A program made the translations under genes and the position numbers. The notes beneath the pieces were generated by a model that did not search any database, was not told where the DNA came from, and was given only the letters and a program-made list of their open reading frames with translations. Shown in pieces: positions 21,301-34,863 of a stretch of 64,000 nucleotides of DNA; the stretch's first letter is position 1; every line of letters starts with the position of its first letter. This DNA is from Branchiostoma lanceolatum (taxonomy: Eukaryota > Chordata > Leptocardii > Amphioxiformes > Branchiostomatidae), in assembly GCF_035083965.1 (NCBI RefSeq), contig NC_089724.1, positions 2,570,501-2,634,500 on the forward strand, written 5' to 3'.

Positions 21301-22922
21301 AATTGGACTTATCCAAATTTTCGAAAACAGAGACGGGGGCGCCATAGACTTTCTGAAACATATGATCCACTACGTGTCCTATCTGCATAACGCGACGTCA
21401 CAGAAGCAGTGGATTGCTCATTCCTTGACAAAGACTGTAGCTGATCAGTCGAAAATTTGGGTAAGTCGAATTTGTTGTTTACTTGGCATTTACAGTTCAA
21501 CTTTCAAGATTCAGAATGACTTCTACCAACACAGATAAACTTTCAAGTGAAGAAGTCCGCCTACCATCTCAGAACCCTTGACAAAGTTGTTGATGTACAG
21601 CAGGTTCATCCACCAGCTGTCCCGACAGTACGGATCTAACCTATCAGGAGTGGAAGGCCAGTATGGACCGGATAGCGTGTAGGGAAGCACCCACACGTAC
21701 AGCATCAAGACGAACATGTATGTCGGTGTCAGCCTGAGGATAGCAGAATGAAGGCCATTATCCGAATTTGCGCTAGGACGCGCTTTCTTAAATGATCTTT
21801 CTATTCGTTGATGAAGGTTAGACATCCAGGTAATAAGATACGCCAAAAATAATTACTCAAGCAACTGGGTAAGATTTGGTGTTCTCGGTCCTATCGTTAG
21901 TCACTGACGAAAGACAGTGGATACTGTCTGAAACGTCTGACTGTTTCAAAATTTCATCCAGTTGCTTGAGTAATTATTTTTGGCGGATCTTTCTATTCGT
22001 TTGGCAATGGCACCACACTTCATTTTTTTCGTAGTATAGTTGGTAGAATCAGCCTAGCTGTAACTATGTTTTAACGTACTGAAAAAATGAAAGCAGTTGG
22101 AGATCATGATCAGGGAAATACAATGAATGCCCTTGAAGAACGAGACGTGATAGAAAGCGTCCCAAATCCATAGTTATACAGTGAGTGTGCAGAGATTGCA
22201 ACAGTCGGTTTTCTTGATAGTATGTTTTGATGTTATGAGTTTCAATGAGTATTCTCACCTCCAATATCTGTGGAAATACACCATCCCATAGGAAACGGAT
22301 TTTCCGTTTTCTTTGCTCTTCTGTATCTGCTTGAGCAGAAGGTATGACATCAAGAGTCCACTGGAAGAGAAGATTTGAGGACTTGATGAGCTATTCATTA
22401 TAAGAACATACTATTCAGCATGAAATTTCATCTGAGTTGGTAAAATACATGATGAGAAATAAATTGTTCTCTAACCCAACAAAATCCATTCACCGGAATT
22501 TTCGACCGAATCACTCGGTCTTCATCTGAGCTATCTGACCAAAATCACGTGTCTACATCGCTCGGGTTAGATAGCTGTTAAAGACCGAGTGATTCGGCCG
22601 AAAATTTCGTTGAGTGAATTCTCATTGTTAAACCTAACATTTACATTAAGTTACTACAAAGTACACAAGGATTTCGATAGAGATATCTTTTGTTAAGACA
22701 CGTAACTGAATCAGAATCCTTCAGTAAAACGGTCATGTTCCAAAGTACTGTAATTTTATTCAATGATTATTATAATTATTGATTTTTATAATCTATATAA
22801 TTTGTAATAAAATTATTAACCAATTAATCAATTTATGATATTTAAAAGATTATATTTTTAAGGAATTATCTATGAAAAATATTTCATCAATTAATCATTA
22901 TAATGATGAAAAATGATGTATA

Positions 22923-22992
<70 letters not shown>

Positions 22993-25900
22993 TTAATAAT
23001 GATATTTATAAGTTATTTTACCTGAGAAAGAAGAAGGAGTCCACGGAAATGGTGGCATTATTGACGGCCTGAAATGTAAACCTTGGGTACTCATCGCCAA
23101 GGCGGTTCCTGTTGTCTGAAAAATCATAAAAAGTGCAAGGTTGTATAAGGAAAGGACAGTGATCTCGAAAGTGAGTTTAGCTCAATGAAGAGCTAATCTT
23201 CCACTGGTCGTGACAGAGAAGACAGATGCTATGCACAGCACTTACAGGTTTATTGTACCGGGGAAACCCCCTAGCTCTTTTAGACAAGCACAAGAAACAT
23301 TTGATCACGGCTTAACATCCAGTCCTAAAGCCCCCGTCACAAATCAAGAAATTAGCTCGGCCGACTTGTCGGCGAGCTCCTAATGGCGATTTTCGGGCGA
23401 AGTACGACCGACGTCCTGTCGATTCTACGGGCTTCGGGCGAATTTTCGGAGCTCGGCCGACGTTCGCGTGTCACTGGAAGCTGCGCTTAAATTCAGCGAG
23501 GCCTCGGCGACGATTTTTGAACTCGCACAGCTCGTCAACAGTTTGCCCGTAGCTCGCCCGAGCAACGCCCAGCGCTCGGCCAATATTCGGGCGGGCATCC
23601 GAGGATTTTAGACCCGATTTTTGGTCGGTCGGAGGTCGCCCGAACTCTTCGGCCTCGTGCGAGCCTCGCACGGGCCTTGAACAATAATCGGACGACCGTC
23701 GTCAGTGTTCCGGCCGACTCATGAAAAGTAAGGCGTGCTTCGGGCGAGCGTTGTGCAGGTGTTGATGGGAGCTTGGACGGGCCTCGGCCGAACTCCTTCT
23801 TGTTTATAGATAAAAGGAAACGACAGTTTGGTTTATAACATAAGATGATAAATGATACTGTAATATTAACTAATACTAATGTCAACTTGTCGAAGAATGC
23901 TGCCAAACTTTTCTAATGAAAGACAATTCAATGCAAAGTTAAATTTTCATTAAAAAAAAATATAAATAAAATGTTGACACCGAAGACAATGCTTCTTGTT
24001 TCTATTTTGGTATTGGTTTGGATGTTTCAATTTGTATATTAATGAACTGGGGCTTGACTTTTGAGGTTTGACTTCACTTCCTGAGTTTTTCCTCCACAAA
24101 ATGACTATTTGAAAGTCCACTGAGTCATTATAGATCTATGTTTGTCTGCCGAGGCACGCCCAGGCGTCGGCAAGGCGTCGATAGGCTTGTCAACGGTCGT
24201 TGGAAGCTCGGACGGCGTTCGCCCGAGCTTCGGTCGATTTCTTTTTGGTGAAAATTTTTGGATCGGGGTTAAACGACTGATCTGTTGACTTTGTGGCTCC
24301 TGCACTTGTATTTTGATTGGTCTATAACAAAATTCCTCTTTATGTGGTTATTTTCAGTGTGCCCACCTACTTCACTTGTGCCCTACAGATTTGCCACAAC
24401 TCAGAAAGTAAATTTGGTCCAAATTTGAGATTGTTACCAGGCCATTTGATTCTGACTTCGTCCGTGTCCAAGAGATGGTACCGTCTTATGTGGGAATTAT
24501 GATTATAAGCGTTCGACGGACGTCGCCCGAGCTCTGTTCAATTTGTGACGGGGCAGGTTTTCAGTGAAAAATACGGTCGACGCTCGGGCGAATTTGAAAT
24601 TCGGCGAGCTTCCGGCGATCTACAAAATCGGCCGATGCTCGCATGAATTGTGACGCCGGCTTAAAGCCCCCGTCAAAAATCAAGAATTTAGCGAAGTACG
24701 ACCGACGTCCTGTCGATTTTACGGGCTTCGAGCGAATTTTCGGAGCTCGGCCGACGTTCGCGGGCCACTGGAAGCTGCGCTTAAATTCAGCGAGGCCTCG
24801 GCGACGATTTTTCAACTCGCACAGCTCGTCAACAGGTTGCCCGTAGCTCGCCCGAGCAACGGCCAGTGCTCGGCCAATATTCGGGCGGGCATCCGACGAC
24901 TGTAGACCGGTTTTCGGTCGGTCGGAGGTCGCCCGAACTCTTCGGCCTCGTGCGAGCCTCGCACGGGCCTTGTACAATGATCGGACGACCGTCGTCGGTG
25001 TTCCGCCCGACTTATAAAAAGTAAGGCGTGCTTCGGGCGAGCGTTGTACTAGTGTCGATGGACGCTTGGACGGGCTCCGGCCGAACTCCTTCTTGTTTAT
25101 AAGTAAAAAGTAACGACAGTTTAATTCATAACATAGGATGATACATAATACTGTAATACTAATATCAACTTGTCGAAGAATGCTGTCAAACTTGTCCAAT
25201 GAAAGACAATTCAATTGCAGGGTTAAATTTTTATTGAAGAAATTGATTATGAAAGAAATGTGGAGGACAATACTTCCTGTTTATTTTTTGTCGTTGGTTT
25301 TGATATTTCAATTTATATATCAATGACCTGAGGCTGAAATAACACTAAACTTTCTGACTTTTTCCCCACACAAAGACTAGTTTAATGTCAACCGAGTCAC
25401 TATGAATCTATGTATGTCTGCTGAGGCACGCCCGGGCGTCGGCAGGGCGTCGATATGTTTATCAACGGTCGGCCGAAGCTCGGACGGCGTTCGCCCGAGC
25501 TTCGGTCGATCTCCATTAGGTGAAAATGCTTGGATCGGGGTTGAACGACTGATCTGTTGACTTCGTGGCTCCTGCGCTAGTATTCGGATTGGTTTATGAC
25601 GAAATTCCTGTTTAGATTATTATTTTCAGTGTGCCCACCCACTTCACTCATGCCCGACAGATTTGCCACAACTCAGAAAGTAAAGTTGGTCCAAATTTGA
25701 GCTTGTTACCAGGTCAGTTGATTTTGACTTTGTCCGTGTCCAAGAGACGGTACCGTCTTATGTGGGATTTATGATTATTAGTGTTCGACGGACGTCGCCC
25801 GAGCTCCGTTCAATTTGTGACGGGGCAGGTTTTCAGCAAATAATACGGTCGACACTCGGGCGAATTTGAAATTCGGCGAGCTTCCGGCGATCTACAAAAT

Positions 25901-28464
25901 CGGCCGATGCTCGCATGAATTGTGACGCCGGCTTAAGGACTGCGACCCTTTCCGGTAGCGTGCATGTCCGTGATCGAATTCGCGGCTTCTACTTTCCAGA
26001 GGCAAGATCGGTAACAACTGGACTACGCAGGCTTCCCTGACGTATGGTCATTCAACATCATATCATGGCAAAAACTTTCACCGTCGTGTGATTAAAAAAA
26101 TCAATGTTCATTTCGGACCAGATGCTTTGAACGTTCCATCAGTCCACTTATAATGACCCGTACTTTTACTTCCAAGCTCGAGCTTCTTTACTTTTTAGTT
26201 AAAGGTAACCAATTTGAAAGAAATATTAGGGCTTCATACTTCGAGCATTTCAAAACCGCACAAAAACTTGCCGTACAACGATTTCCCTAGTTTCGCGAGC
26301 CTACAAAAATCCCAGCTACGATTTTCAGTGAGTTCTCACATCACAAAGATGTCGTATTTTTGCATGATGGACGTCGCTATACATTGCGATAGTGTTGTTT
26401 CAAATAATCATGTATAGAAATTAATAAATGGATTGACATTAAAAATCCGATTTTCGGGCCTTTATATCGGTTGGGATTACCGAGCTTTGGATCAGATGCA
26501 GTCACTATATACATACCAAGGCCTTCTCGATGCACCAAGTAAGTATGTCCCAGGATGACCCAGGTCATACTGATGAAGCGGATGCCGTGCAGACACTTGA
26601 TGCTGCCGGGCGCCTGTTTGGTGTTGAGGAGCTTCCTGACGTTCGTGTAGACGGAAAAGCACCGCAGGACACGACCGATGATGCCTTGGGAAGACGACAG
26701 GTTAAAAGTTAAAATCCTCCCACACCATAAGGTGTATAGGGCGGTGCCCATCTCCGTTTCATAGCCCTGGGCCACACTGTGGTGCAATCACTGCAGCAGG
26801 GGGCTAGTCCACTGACAGTGTGAAAACTTCCATACTGTTTCAGAACTATGTACTTTTTTTGTTGTACCATTTTTATGAAGTCTTATGTATGACTCAATGC
26901 GCCTCTTATCCAGACATGTCCTAGCCGGGAAAGAACTCGGGCCTTCTGGTTCCAAGTAATTTGAACCAGATGTGGTAAGTGACAGAAGCGCAGACCACTA
27001 TATGTTGTATGTAGAAATGTTAGTTGGATGCATACTATGGAATAGACACTTGCTAACATTGTTACCCTTTCTACTGTTTATACTATTGCAATTAGCAAAT
27101 AAAAGTTATATTCAAAGTTATCTTTACCTTCTTTTCCTTCTCCAGTCGTTGCTGCTGTTGGAGTTTCCTCGCGGGGGTTGCTTACGCTCACCAGAGCTAT
27201 GTCGCCGGGTACAGATACGGTGACGTCAGCCTCTTGTTCTTCAGCGTCCTACAAAATCATGTTAACAAAGGTTACAGATACAGATAAAGATACAGATGCA
27301 GAGAGTTATCAACCAAGGATTGATGTGTTCAAAAATTCTTATTTCCCGAGAACCATTCCTTGGTAGAATGAAACTCGTTGTCATCAAATACTGTAGGAAT
27401 AGCTTCACTGAATAGCTTTAAAGAACGGTTGCAGTCAGATGTGCAAAAGTTAGGTGTGACAGGCCGTTCCGTGTAATATAGCCAGCTGCTGCCACACCGC
27501 GTGCCCGCGAAGCTGGTGTGTTACGCGGAAGGGCGGTTATACCGGCTATAAAGATGCAGAACCAGATACAGTCATAGAAGCCTTACCAACACTACGCAGT
27601 GGTCATCTTATCGGTACATTTGGCTATTTAACAGTGCACCATCTTCTACTACCAATACGTAACGGAACCAAAATGATTCACTTGGATCATCATAGCACAG
27701 CATACAAACAATGATGAATTGTCCTGAGTTTAGTTCAACAAGGCATTGATACGGTAAGCACTACAAAACCATGATGTGTACTAATTTTACGCCACAGTTG
27801 TCTAAACTATCTACATACTACGGTTATGTGCTGTTCCTACATTAGTCGCAAGGGTCGCATTTTGATGGAGTCATTTATCGTAAACTTTCAGATGAATGCT
27901 ATTGAGATATCTTCTTAGCCTCTACCAGGCTCCGCGGATCGCTGGGAAAATAGTAGAACTTGGCCAAATAGAGTGAATAGTATGCCGAGGGTAGTCCACG
28001 GATCGCCTATTGAGCTTCCCTGTATAGCGGACTACCCTTGGCATACTATTCACTCTATTTGGCCAATCTCTACTATTTTCCCTAGCCTCTACCAGGCTCC
28101 GTCCTATCGTTGGGGAAATAGTAGAAATCAGCCGAGGTACTCCGCTATACAGGGTAGGTCCGCTATACAGTAATACTATTTTCCCAACGATAGGACGGAA
28201 CCTGGTAGAGGCTATATTTTCCCAGCGATCCGCGGAGCCTTGTAGAGGCAAATATCTTATCACCTTCTGCCTTTTAATGGCCACCCGTCGGAGATGCTGA
28301 ATCACGACGTCATAGATAGTGCCGATGGCGATGAGAAGGAGGAGGACACTACAAATGCAACTGTAGGAAGAACAAAGTGAACAAGAGTTTGGAGACCTCA
28401 AACCTCCATGAAGTATGTGGAACTTTTGAAAATGTGTGTGTGTGTGTGCTTGTATGTGTGTGTG

Positions 28465-28499
<35 letters not shown>

Positions 28500-31400
28500 A
28501 TGTGTGTGTTTGTGTGTGTGCGCGCGCCTGTAATTAATAAACACAAATAGATAGTCAGAACCTGTATGTATATGGTGGAAACTGGAGTTTCACTTGGAGT
28601 TTTACTGGGTATGTATTGTCTGAAAGGCCTCTCACAACCAGCAGCATTTAACAACATGAATGTTTACATTTTGGCGAAGGGATGGGTTCGTGGAACTCTA
28701 GTCTGTCTGTTTCGATGGATGTAAATCTATTTCATTGCTTTGTACCTGTATGAAGGAGAGTTCTGACTAAGGATCATACGTGTATCGTTCTATATTGCTA
28801 TTGCTATGAGAATTGGCTTTTGCAAAATTCACCTTCACATATGATCAGCATACAAGCTTCCAGAAAAATTGATTTTTTAAATCCATTTTGGCCTTCGTAA
28901 CCTTATGCAGGGCCTCTTAGTTAGGAGTCAAATGTCTTCCAATAATTCTTGGCCAGATGATTAAGAACAGAACAAATATTTCAAATATGCTCACATCGCT
29001 GCAATAGTGACATTCTGGATCGGTAAGGATTCTTCTGAATACGCCGACGTCACTTTAAATATTCCTTGTTGAACAACAAAACGCCAGTAGACACCTAGAG
29101 CAAGACATTTTTTTGAGAGTTTGGAAGTGTAGATCTATTTATTCTAACATAATAGATACCGTACTTGACTTATCTGCTTTAGTCTTCAGAATTAGGTAAA
29201 TGGTTGCTAAGGATGCCAATTTAACGTAAGTTGTTTTCAAACATCATACGTTAAATTGGCATCCTTAGCAACCATTTAAAAACATGCAGTGTAACGATTG
29301 AAACTATGTAAAACTATGACACATTTTCCATACGTACAATCGACAGCAATTCAAAGTATGAACAATATTTGATGCCTAACGTACTGCCGTCCAGTTGGTG
29401 AATGACGTCATGCTGTCCACAGGAGCTTGGCACACACATGCCGACTGTTAACTCATACACGTCGGCTAGTATGCCTTCGCCCTGGAAGAACAGTGGCATA
29501 GAATAAGTTAATAATAAATGGTTTATCGGTCCGAAAGTACCCATGCAATGGCAGCCAATGCTGAATTGCTGCAGGGTTTACAATCACATAATATACAATA
29601 ATACAGAAGATACATATTTGAACACTTGCACTTTATGTAACTGTCGCAAGGCTCTGGCGGCTGCCATTCGGCGCCAGCAGGTGACCTCAATAACGACCTT
29701 CCCCAACCGAAGTCAGGTACCCATTCACACCTGGGTGGAGTGAGGAAATTCGCGTAAAGTGCCTTTCCCGAGGACGCAACATCAGGGCATACCGGTGGTT
29801 TCGAACCCGGGACCTCTCGGTTCTGGGCGAAACGCCCTACCGATTGCGCCACACGATGCCACGAAGCTATCGTTTTAAAAGCCATATACCTTTCATCAAA
29901 GCACCACGGCCTTTCCTAATCTATTTGTTACTTAATTAACTTAGTACCTGCTCCTTGGCCAACAGCAAATGGAACGTGCTGAACTTTAGATAGAACATGG
30001 AACGGGGATAGAAATTTTGATCTGTTTGAAAATAGGTCCAAAAGTCCCCAAAATGAGTCATTTTAAAGTGGTGAATACCAAAACTGTGATTGAATTCCTG
30101 TGGACATATATTCAAAGCACCCTTATACAGAATTTCAGGTCATATAGTTGAAATACCAGAGAACATGAGCCTAGAATATACATTTCTGTATAATAATGGC
30201 AAAAAAGTCAATACGAAGATTTAAAGGCCTTTATAAAAAATGAAGAAAAAAAATTGGGAGGAGGGGGGGGGGTATGTGCTGTCTCTACCTGTATGCTAAA
30301 TTTCAGGTCATTTGATCCAAAAATGGAAAAGTTTGATTAATTTGAAGCAGGAGAAAAAACATGACAAAAAAACAATATATTTCACTCTACCCATACATAT
30401 GGGTATGGACTGTGAAATATGATTATCACTTCACGGAGATCTCTGCCCTACGCACTCCCCTTTTCGAAGTTCAACTAGTTTTTTTCATGTTTTTTTATTA
30501 AACAACTGAAGAATACACTGGACATAAAGGTGATGCACTCAAGCAGTAGCTAATACCAAACATCACCTCTGAAAATAAAAATTACAACTGACATAGACAA
30601 ATACAATAACAATAAGTAACAGCATTTTGGTAGTCCAATACAAACAAGTAATATACGCAACCAACTATCAATAAATCTGGGCCAAGCCCAAAATTTCACA
30701 ATCGCAATCAAAAGAAACAAAGGATAAACCCCTTAAAATGGTTCCGGCCAGGTCATTCCACAACTACTACATTACTGGATGTCACTGACTATGTGTATCA
30801 AAACATTGACAATGGAAACCTAGTGGGGGCTGTGTTTTTAGACCTGAAGAAGGCTTTTGATACAGTAGACCATCTCTTGTTACTGAAAAAACTGTCCTGG
30901 ATCGGGGTTAAAGATGTAGAACTCAAATGGTTCACAAATTACCTATCTGATAGAAAGCAGTCAGTATCTATAGACGGTTGTGTATCTGATTATCTCCCAG
31001 TGACAGTAGGAGTGCCTCAAGGGTCAATCCTGGGGCCGTTGTTATTTATTATGTTTATAAATGATCTACCAGACTGTATCTCCAACAAAGTATGTCTCTA
31101 TGCTGATGATACGGCAATTTTTTGCTCCAGTAATGACACTAGGTACATTGAAGCCACTCTGAATTCAGAACTCTCCCATATAGCTACATGGTTCCAGTTA
31201 AACCATTTGACCTTAAATGCTTCAAAGACAAAGTGGATGCTCTTTGGGAGCAGTGGTAAGCTTATGAAAGCACATCCAATGTCAATCAAAATTGGACTAG
31301 AGTCAATAGAAAGAGTGGTTTCATTTAAATACCTAGGGCTTATTCTTGATGATAAATTGTTGTGGAATGAACATGTTGACAAACTCTGCTCAAAGGTAAC

Positions 31401-34400
31401 CCAACGAGTAGGTTTACTCAGACGTCTTAGACCTTGCTTCACTGTAAATATAGCTGACATGTTGTATAAAGCAATGGTACTCCCCCTTCTGGATTACTGT
31501 GACACCGTGTGGGACAGCTGCGGAGTGGGGAGACAACAACAACTCCAAGTGCTACAGAACCGGGCTGCCAGGGTAGTTCTGCAACTGAACCTACAGTCCA
31601 GCAGTGTCCTCGACCTTCATGAGAAGCTCAGCTGGCAGTATCTCGCAGGGAGAAGGCGGGATCATGTGTGCATTATGGTTTACAAGTGTATAAATGGGCT
31701 AGCACCAACATACCTATCATCCACCTTCTCTCACAACCACAACTTACACAATTACCAAACCAGACAGACATCACTCCTATACAAACCCTTTTTCAAGACC
31801 ACAACAGGACAGCGTACATTTGCCTACAGAGGTGCTAAACACTTTAATTCACTACCAGCCTACATTAAGCAAGTTCCAAGCCTGAATACATTTAAGTCAG
31901 CTTTGAAAGACCTAATATAGTCTCAGTACTGAGTAGTGACCTCTGACCTCCTAACTGTTGACCTTGGTTTGGATTATGATTTTGAGTTATCTGTCTTTCA
32001 TGTTTCAGTTGTACCCATATGTTCCGACGTGTATGTCTACTTTTCTCTCTGTAAGTTGTTTTTTATTTTCCATGTATGTATATGTGAAACTGGGCCCTAT
32101 CGAAAACCAGTGTATTGGCACTGAATAGGCTACCCAGGTGTTTCAAAATAAACAAACAAACAAACAAACAATAACAAATGAATGAGGGCTTGATCAAACA
32201 GACTGTCAAGATCAAGTATGGGGGCTAATAGGTTCTGTAGGTTGCGGAGGAGGTTTAGCCTTTGCTGACTGAATATAGGGCAGTACAAAAGTTCATTACC
32301 ACTAGTTGCTCACAGTGTGTGTGTTCCACATACCTGCCTGACTTGTTCCAGCCTAGTCATGTAGAACTTCCCGTCGAAGGGAATGTTGAAGACTCCCCTC
32401 GTGATCTTCACGCACTCCGTGTACCTACCGAACCACTCCCAGTTCCAGTCCATGATTCCGCTTGCTGGTTTCCCACTCGCGTCCAGCACTGTTGAAGAGC
32501 AAAAATACTTAGCAGTGTTGCAGGCATTTTTCAGCTTATGGGGGTCAGGTTCCTTGGCTGGGGGGAGGGGGGCGTATCTGATTGGAGACCGTATCTGCTT
32601 GAGGCCCCGTATCTGCTTGGGATCCCGTACTTGGCCCTTTGAAAGACTTTCTTAATCATTACTGCCTTTGTTGAAGGCGACAAAGCGCTGGCTTTCCACA
32701 CAGCGGTTACAGGATCCGAAGCAAATACGGGGTTATTTTAAAAAATGTCGTTGAAAGAAACGTCGTTGAAAGAAACGTCATGGAAATGCCTCCGCGCCGC
32801 TTTCGAGCAGTGTCGCTATGGGCTTCCGTATGTTTCACATCCGCGCCGCTTTCGGGCGGTGTCGCTATGGGCTTCGGTACGTCTCACATAAGACGGGGGG
32901 AGGACAAAGATCATGCAGTATGTTTGTTTTACTAATTCCGTTCCCGATACCAAGCAGAGATGTTTGTTTTCCATTTGTTCCACTTACTTTGAGCAGTCAG
33001 GGGGAGTTAAACTTATGTAACCTCCTTTCTTCTTCTTCTTCTTTGCCGCATGGGGCAAAGCGGGGGGGGGGGGGTGTAGGTCCCAGGCTAAGGCGGGCGG
33101 GCCTCCAGCCTGGCACGGTACGACTCAACGGTGGGAGCCCGTTCCAGGCGGGGCATTCCACTGATTAATCTGTCCTAGCGTTAAGTGTTTGAAACTTGAG
33201 ATGGCGACTCCCCCGGTAGCCAGTCAGACTGTCGGTGTTTGTTGCGTTACGTTCTGTGCCCTGTCACATACTATGCCCAGGCACGGTTTGTGACAGTGCC
33301 CGCGTGTCACAAAACGTGCCTGGGGCAAAAGCACAGTTTGTGACACTCGGGTACTGTCACGAACCGTGCCTGGACAGTGCCCGGGGCTACAACTTCCCGT
33401 AGCATTGATTTAGATCGGGCGAGCTAACTGCCTCGGGACGTCGAAGTAACCGGCAAGTGGCCTGATCCTAGTCTAGATCTGGTTTCCCAGGGTAGAATAT
33501 ATTTAGTCTTACAAATTGTTGTTTAGCATCTGTTATAGACACTGTCTTATTGTGCCACTTCAATTCTAAGTCTAAGTTATTCAGTTATTTTACAGAGCGA
33601 GAATTACGCTGTTCCTCCTTATCTCAGCGCCCCGAAAAAAAAAAAAAAAGATGACGAGGGGTGGGGGGGTGGTAAACAAAAACACGCTGCCTTATATGGA
33701 AACGCGGGCGTGAATAGTTATATCACTGCCCCGTCAGTCACAGTGATTTGTGACGCTACAGTGTTTATATTGATATGATTATTAACCAGTTTGTAGACAA
33801 AGGTGAGGCGGGCATTCCTCCTCCTTTCGGAGAAAAGGGGCCACACTTTCATGTACTTGAATGAGGTAGTTGTGTATTGGACAAAGTGTAATAAAATGTG
33901 ATAAAGGTAAAGGTAAAGTAGGTGACCTCAGACTGTGGACAAAACATGAGGTCTTTTTAAATACTTTCTAGGTCGCCAACTGTACTCCATGGCCAGCTAA
34001 CTGCTCTGGTATGTAATCTGTCTATTTGGCCAATTTCGTCTATTTTTCCAAGGACCTGTGAGCCTGGTAGAGGCTAGTTTTGTAACGTAAACGATTGTTA
34101 ACCCTATTTGATACAAGTTACTACCGTGTACTTTCAAACATTTTAAAAAGAAATACATAATAAAGACGCGGATCTTATAGGCAATATGCCTCCTATCCGA
34201 ACACTATGTTATGTTATGTTATAATGTCACGACAAAGATGGGGCCACCATGAATAAGCCATCATCATATGGACATTCTCAATCCACGAAATGCCTCAGAA
34301 ACGTCAAGGAAACGCCTCCGGTCGCTACGGGCTTCCGAATGTCTTACATAAGACAGGGGGGGGGCAAAGATCATGTAGTATGTTTGTTCAAGGAGGTGAC

Positions 34401-34813
34401 AATCTCCTTGGTTTGTTTCAGTATTTTTTTCGCGATACCAAGCAAAGATATCCGTGTTCCATTTACCTGAAGGAGTGTGATTGTGCACATTAGGCGACCG
34501 AGCTGCAACCAAACGAGTTGACAGAATTCTAAATGATTTTTTTTAATGAATGAAGACCTTTATTGCACATTTCTGCCACACTTGGCTAAGTAGAAAGAAG
34601 AAATTTGTCGCGCTTTGTGAGTGTGTGTGTGTGCATGTGTGTGTTTGTGTGTGTGTGTGTGTGCATGTGTGTGCGTGTGTGCATGTGTGTGTGTGCATGT
34701 GTGTGTGCATGTGTGTGTGTCTGTGTGTGTGCATGTGTGTGTGTGCATGTGTGTGTGTGCTGTGTGTGTTTGCATGTGTGTGTGTGCGTGTGTGTGCGTG
34801 TTGTATGTGTGTT

Positions 34814-34863
<50 letters not shown>

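Noticed and set aside
23471-25214. Arg-rich open frames in the tandem TAA-flanked elements (KARARLARGRRVRATSD)
   Set aside because: The frame is not kept between the two copies, there is no DDE or other transposase motif, and the Arg content follows from CG-rich subterminal repeats.
29800-29862. Possible functional tRNA gene on the minus strand
   Set aside because: Boxes A and B are present but the head continues into a dispersed SINE body and a clean cloverleaf cannot be drawn by eye. The same applies at 43276, 53050-53135 and 58500-58690.
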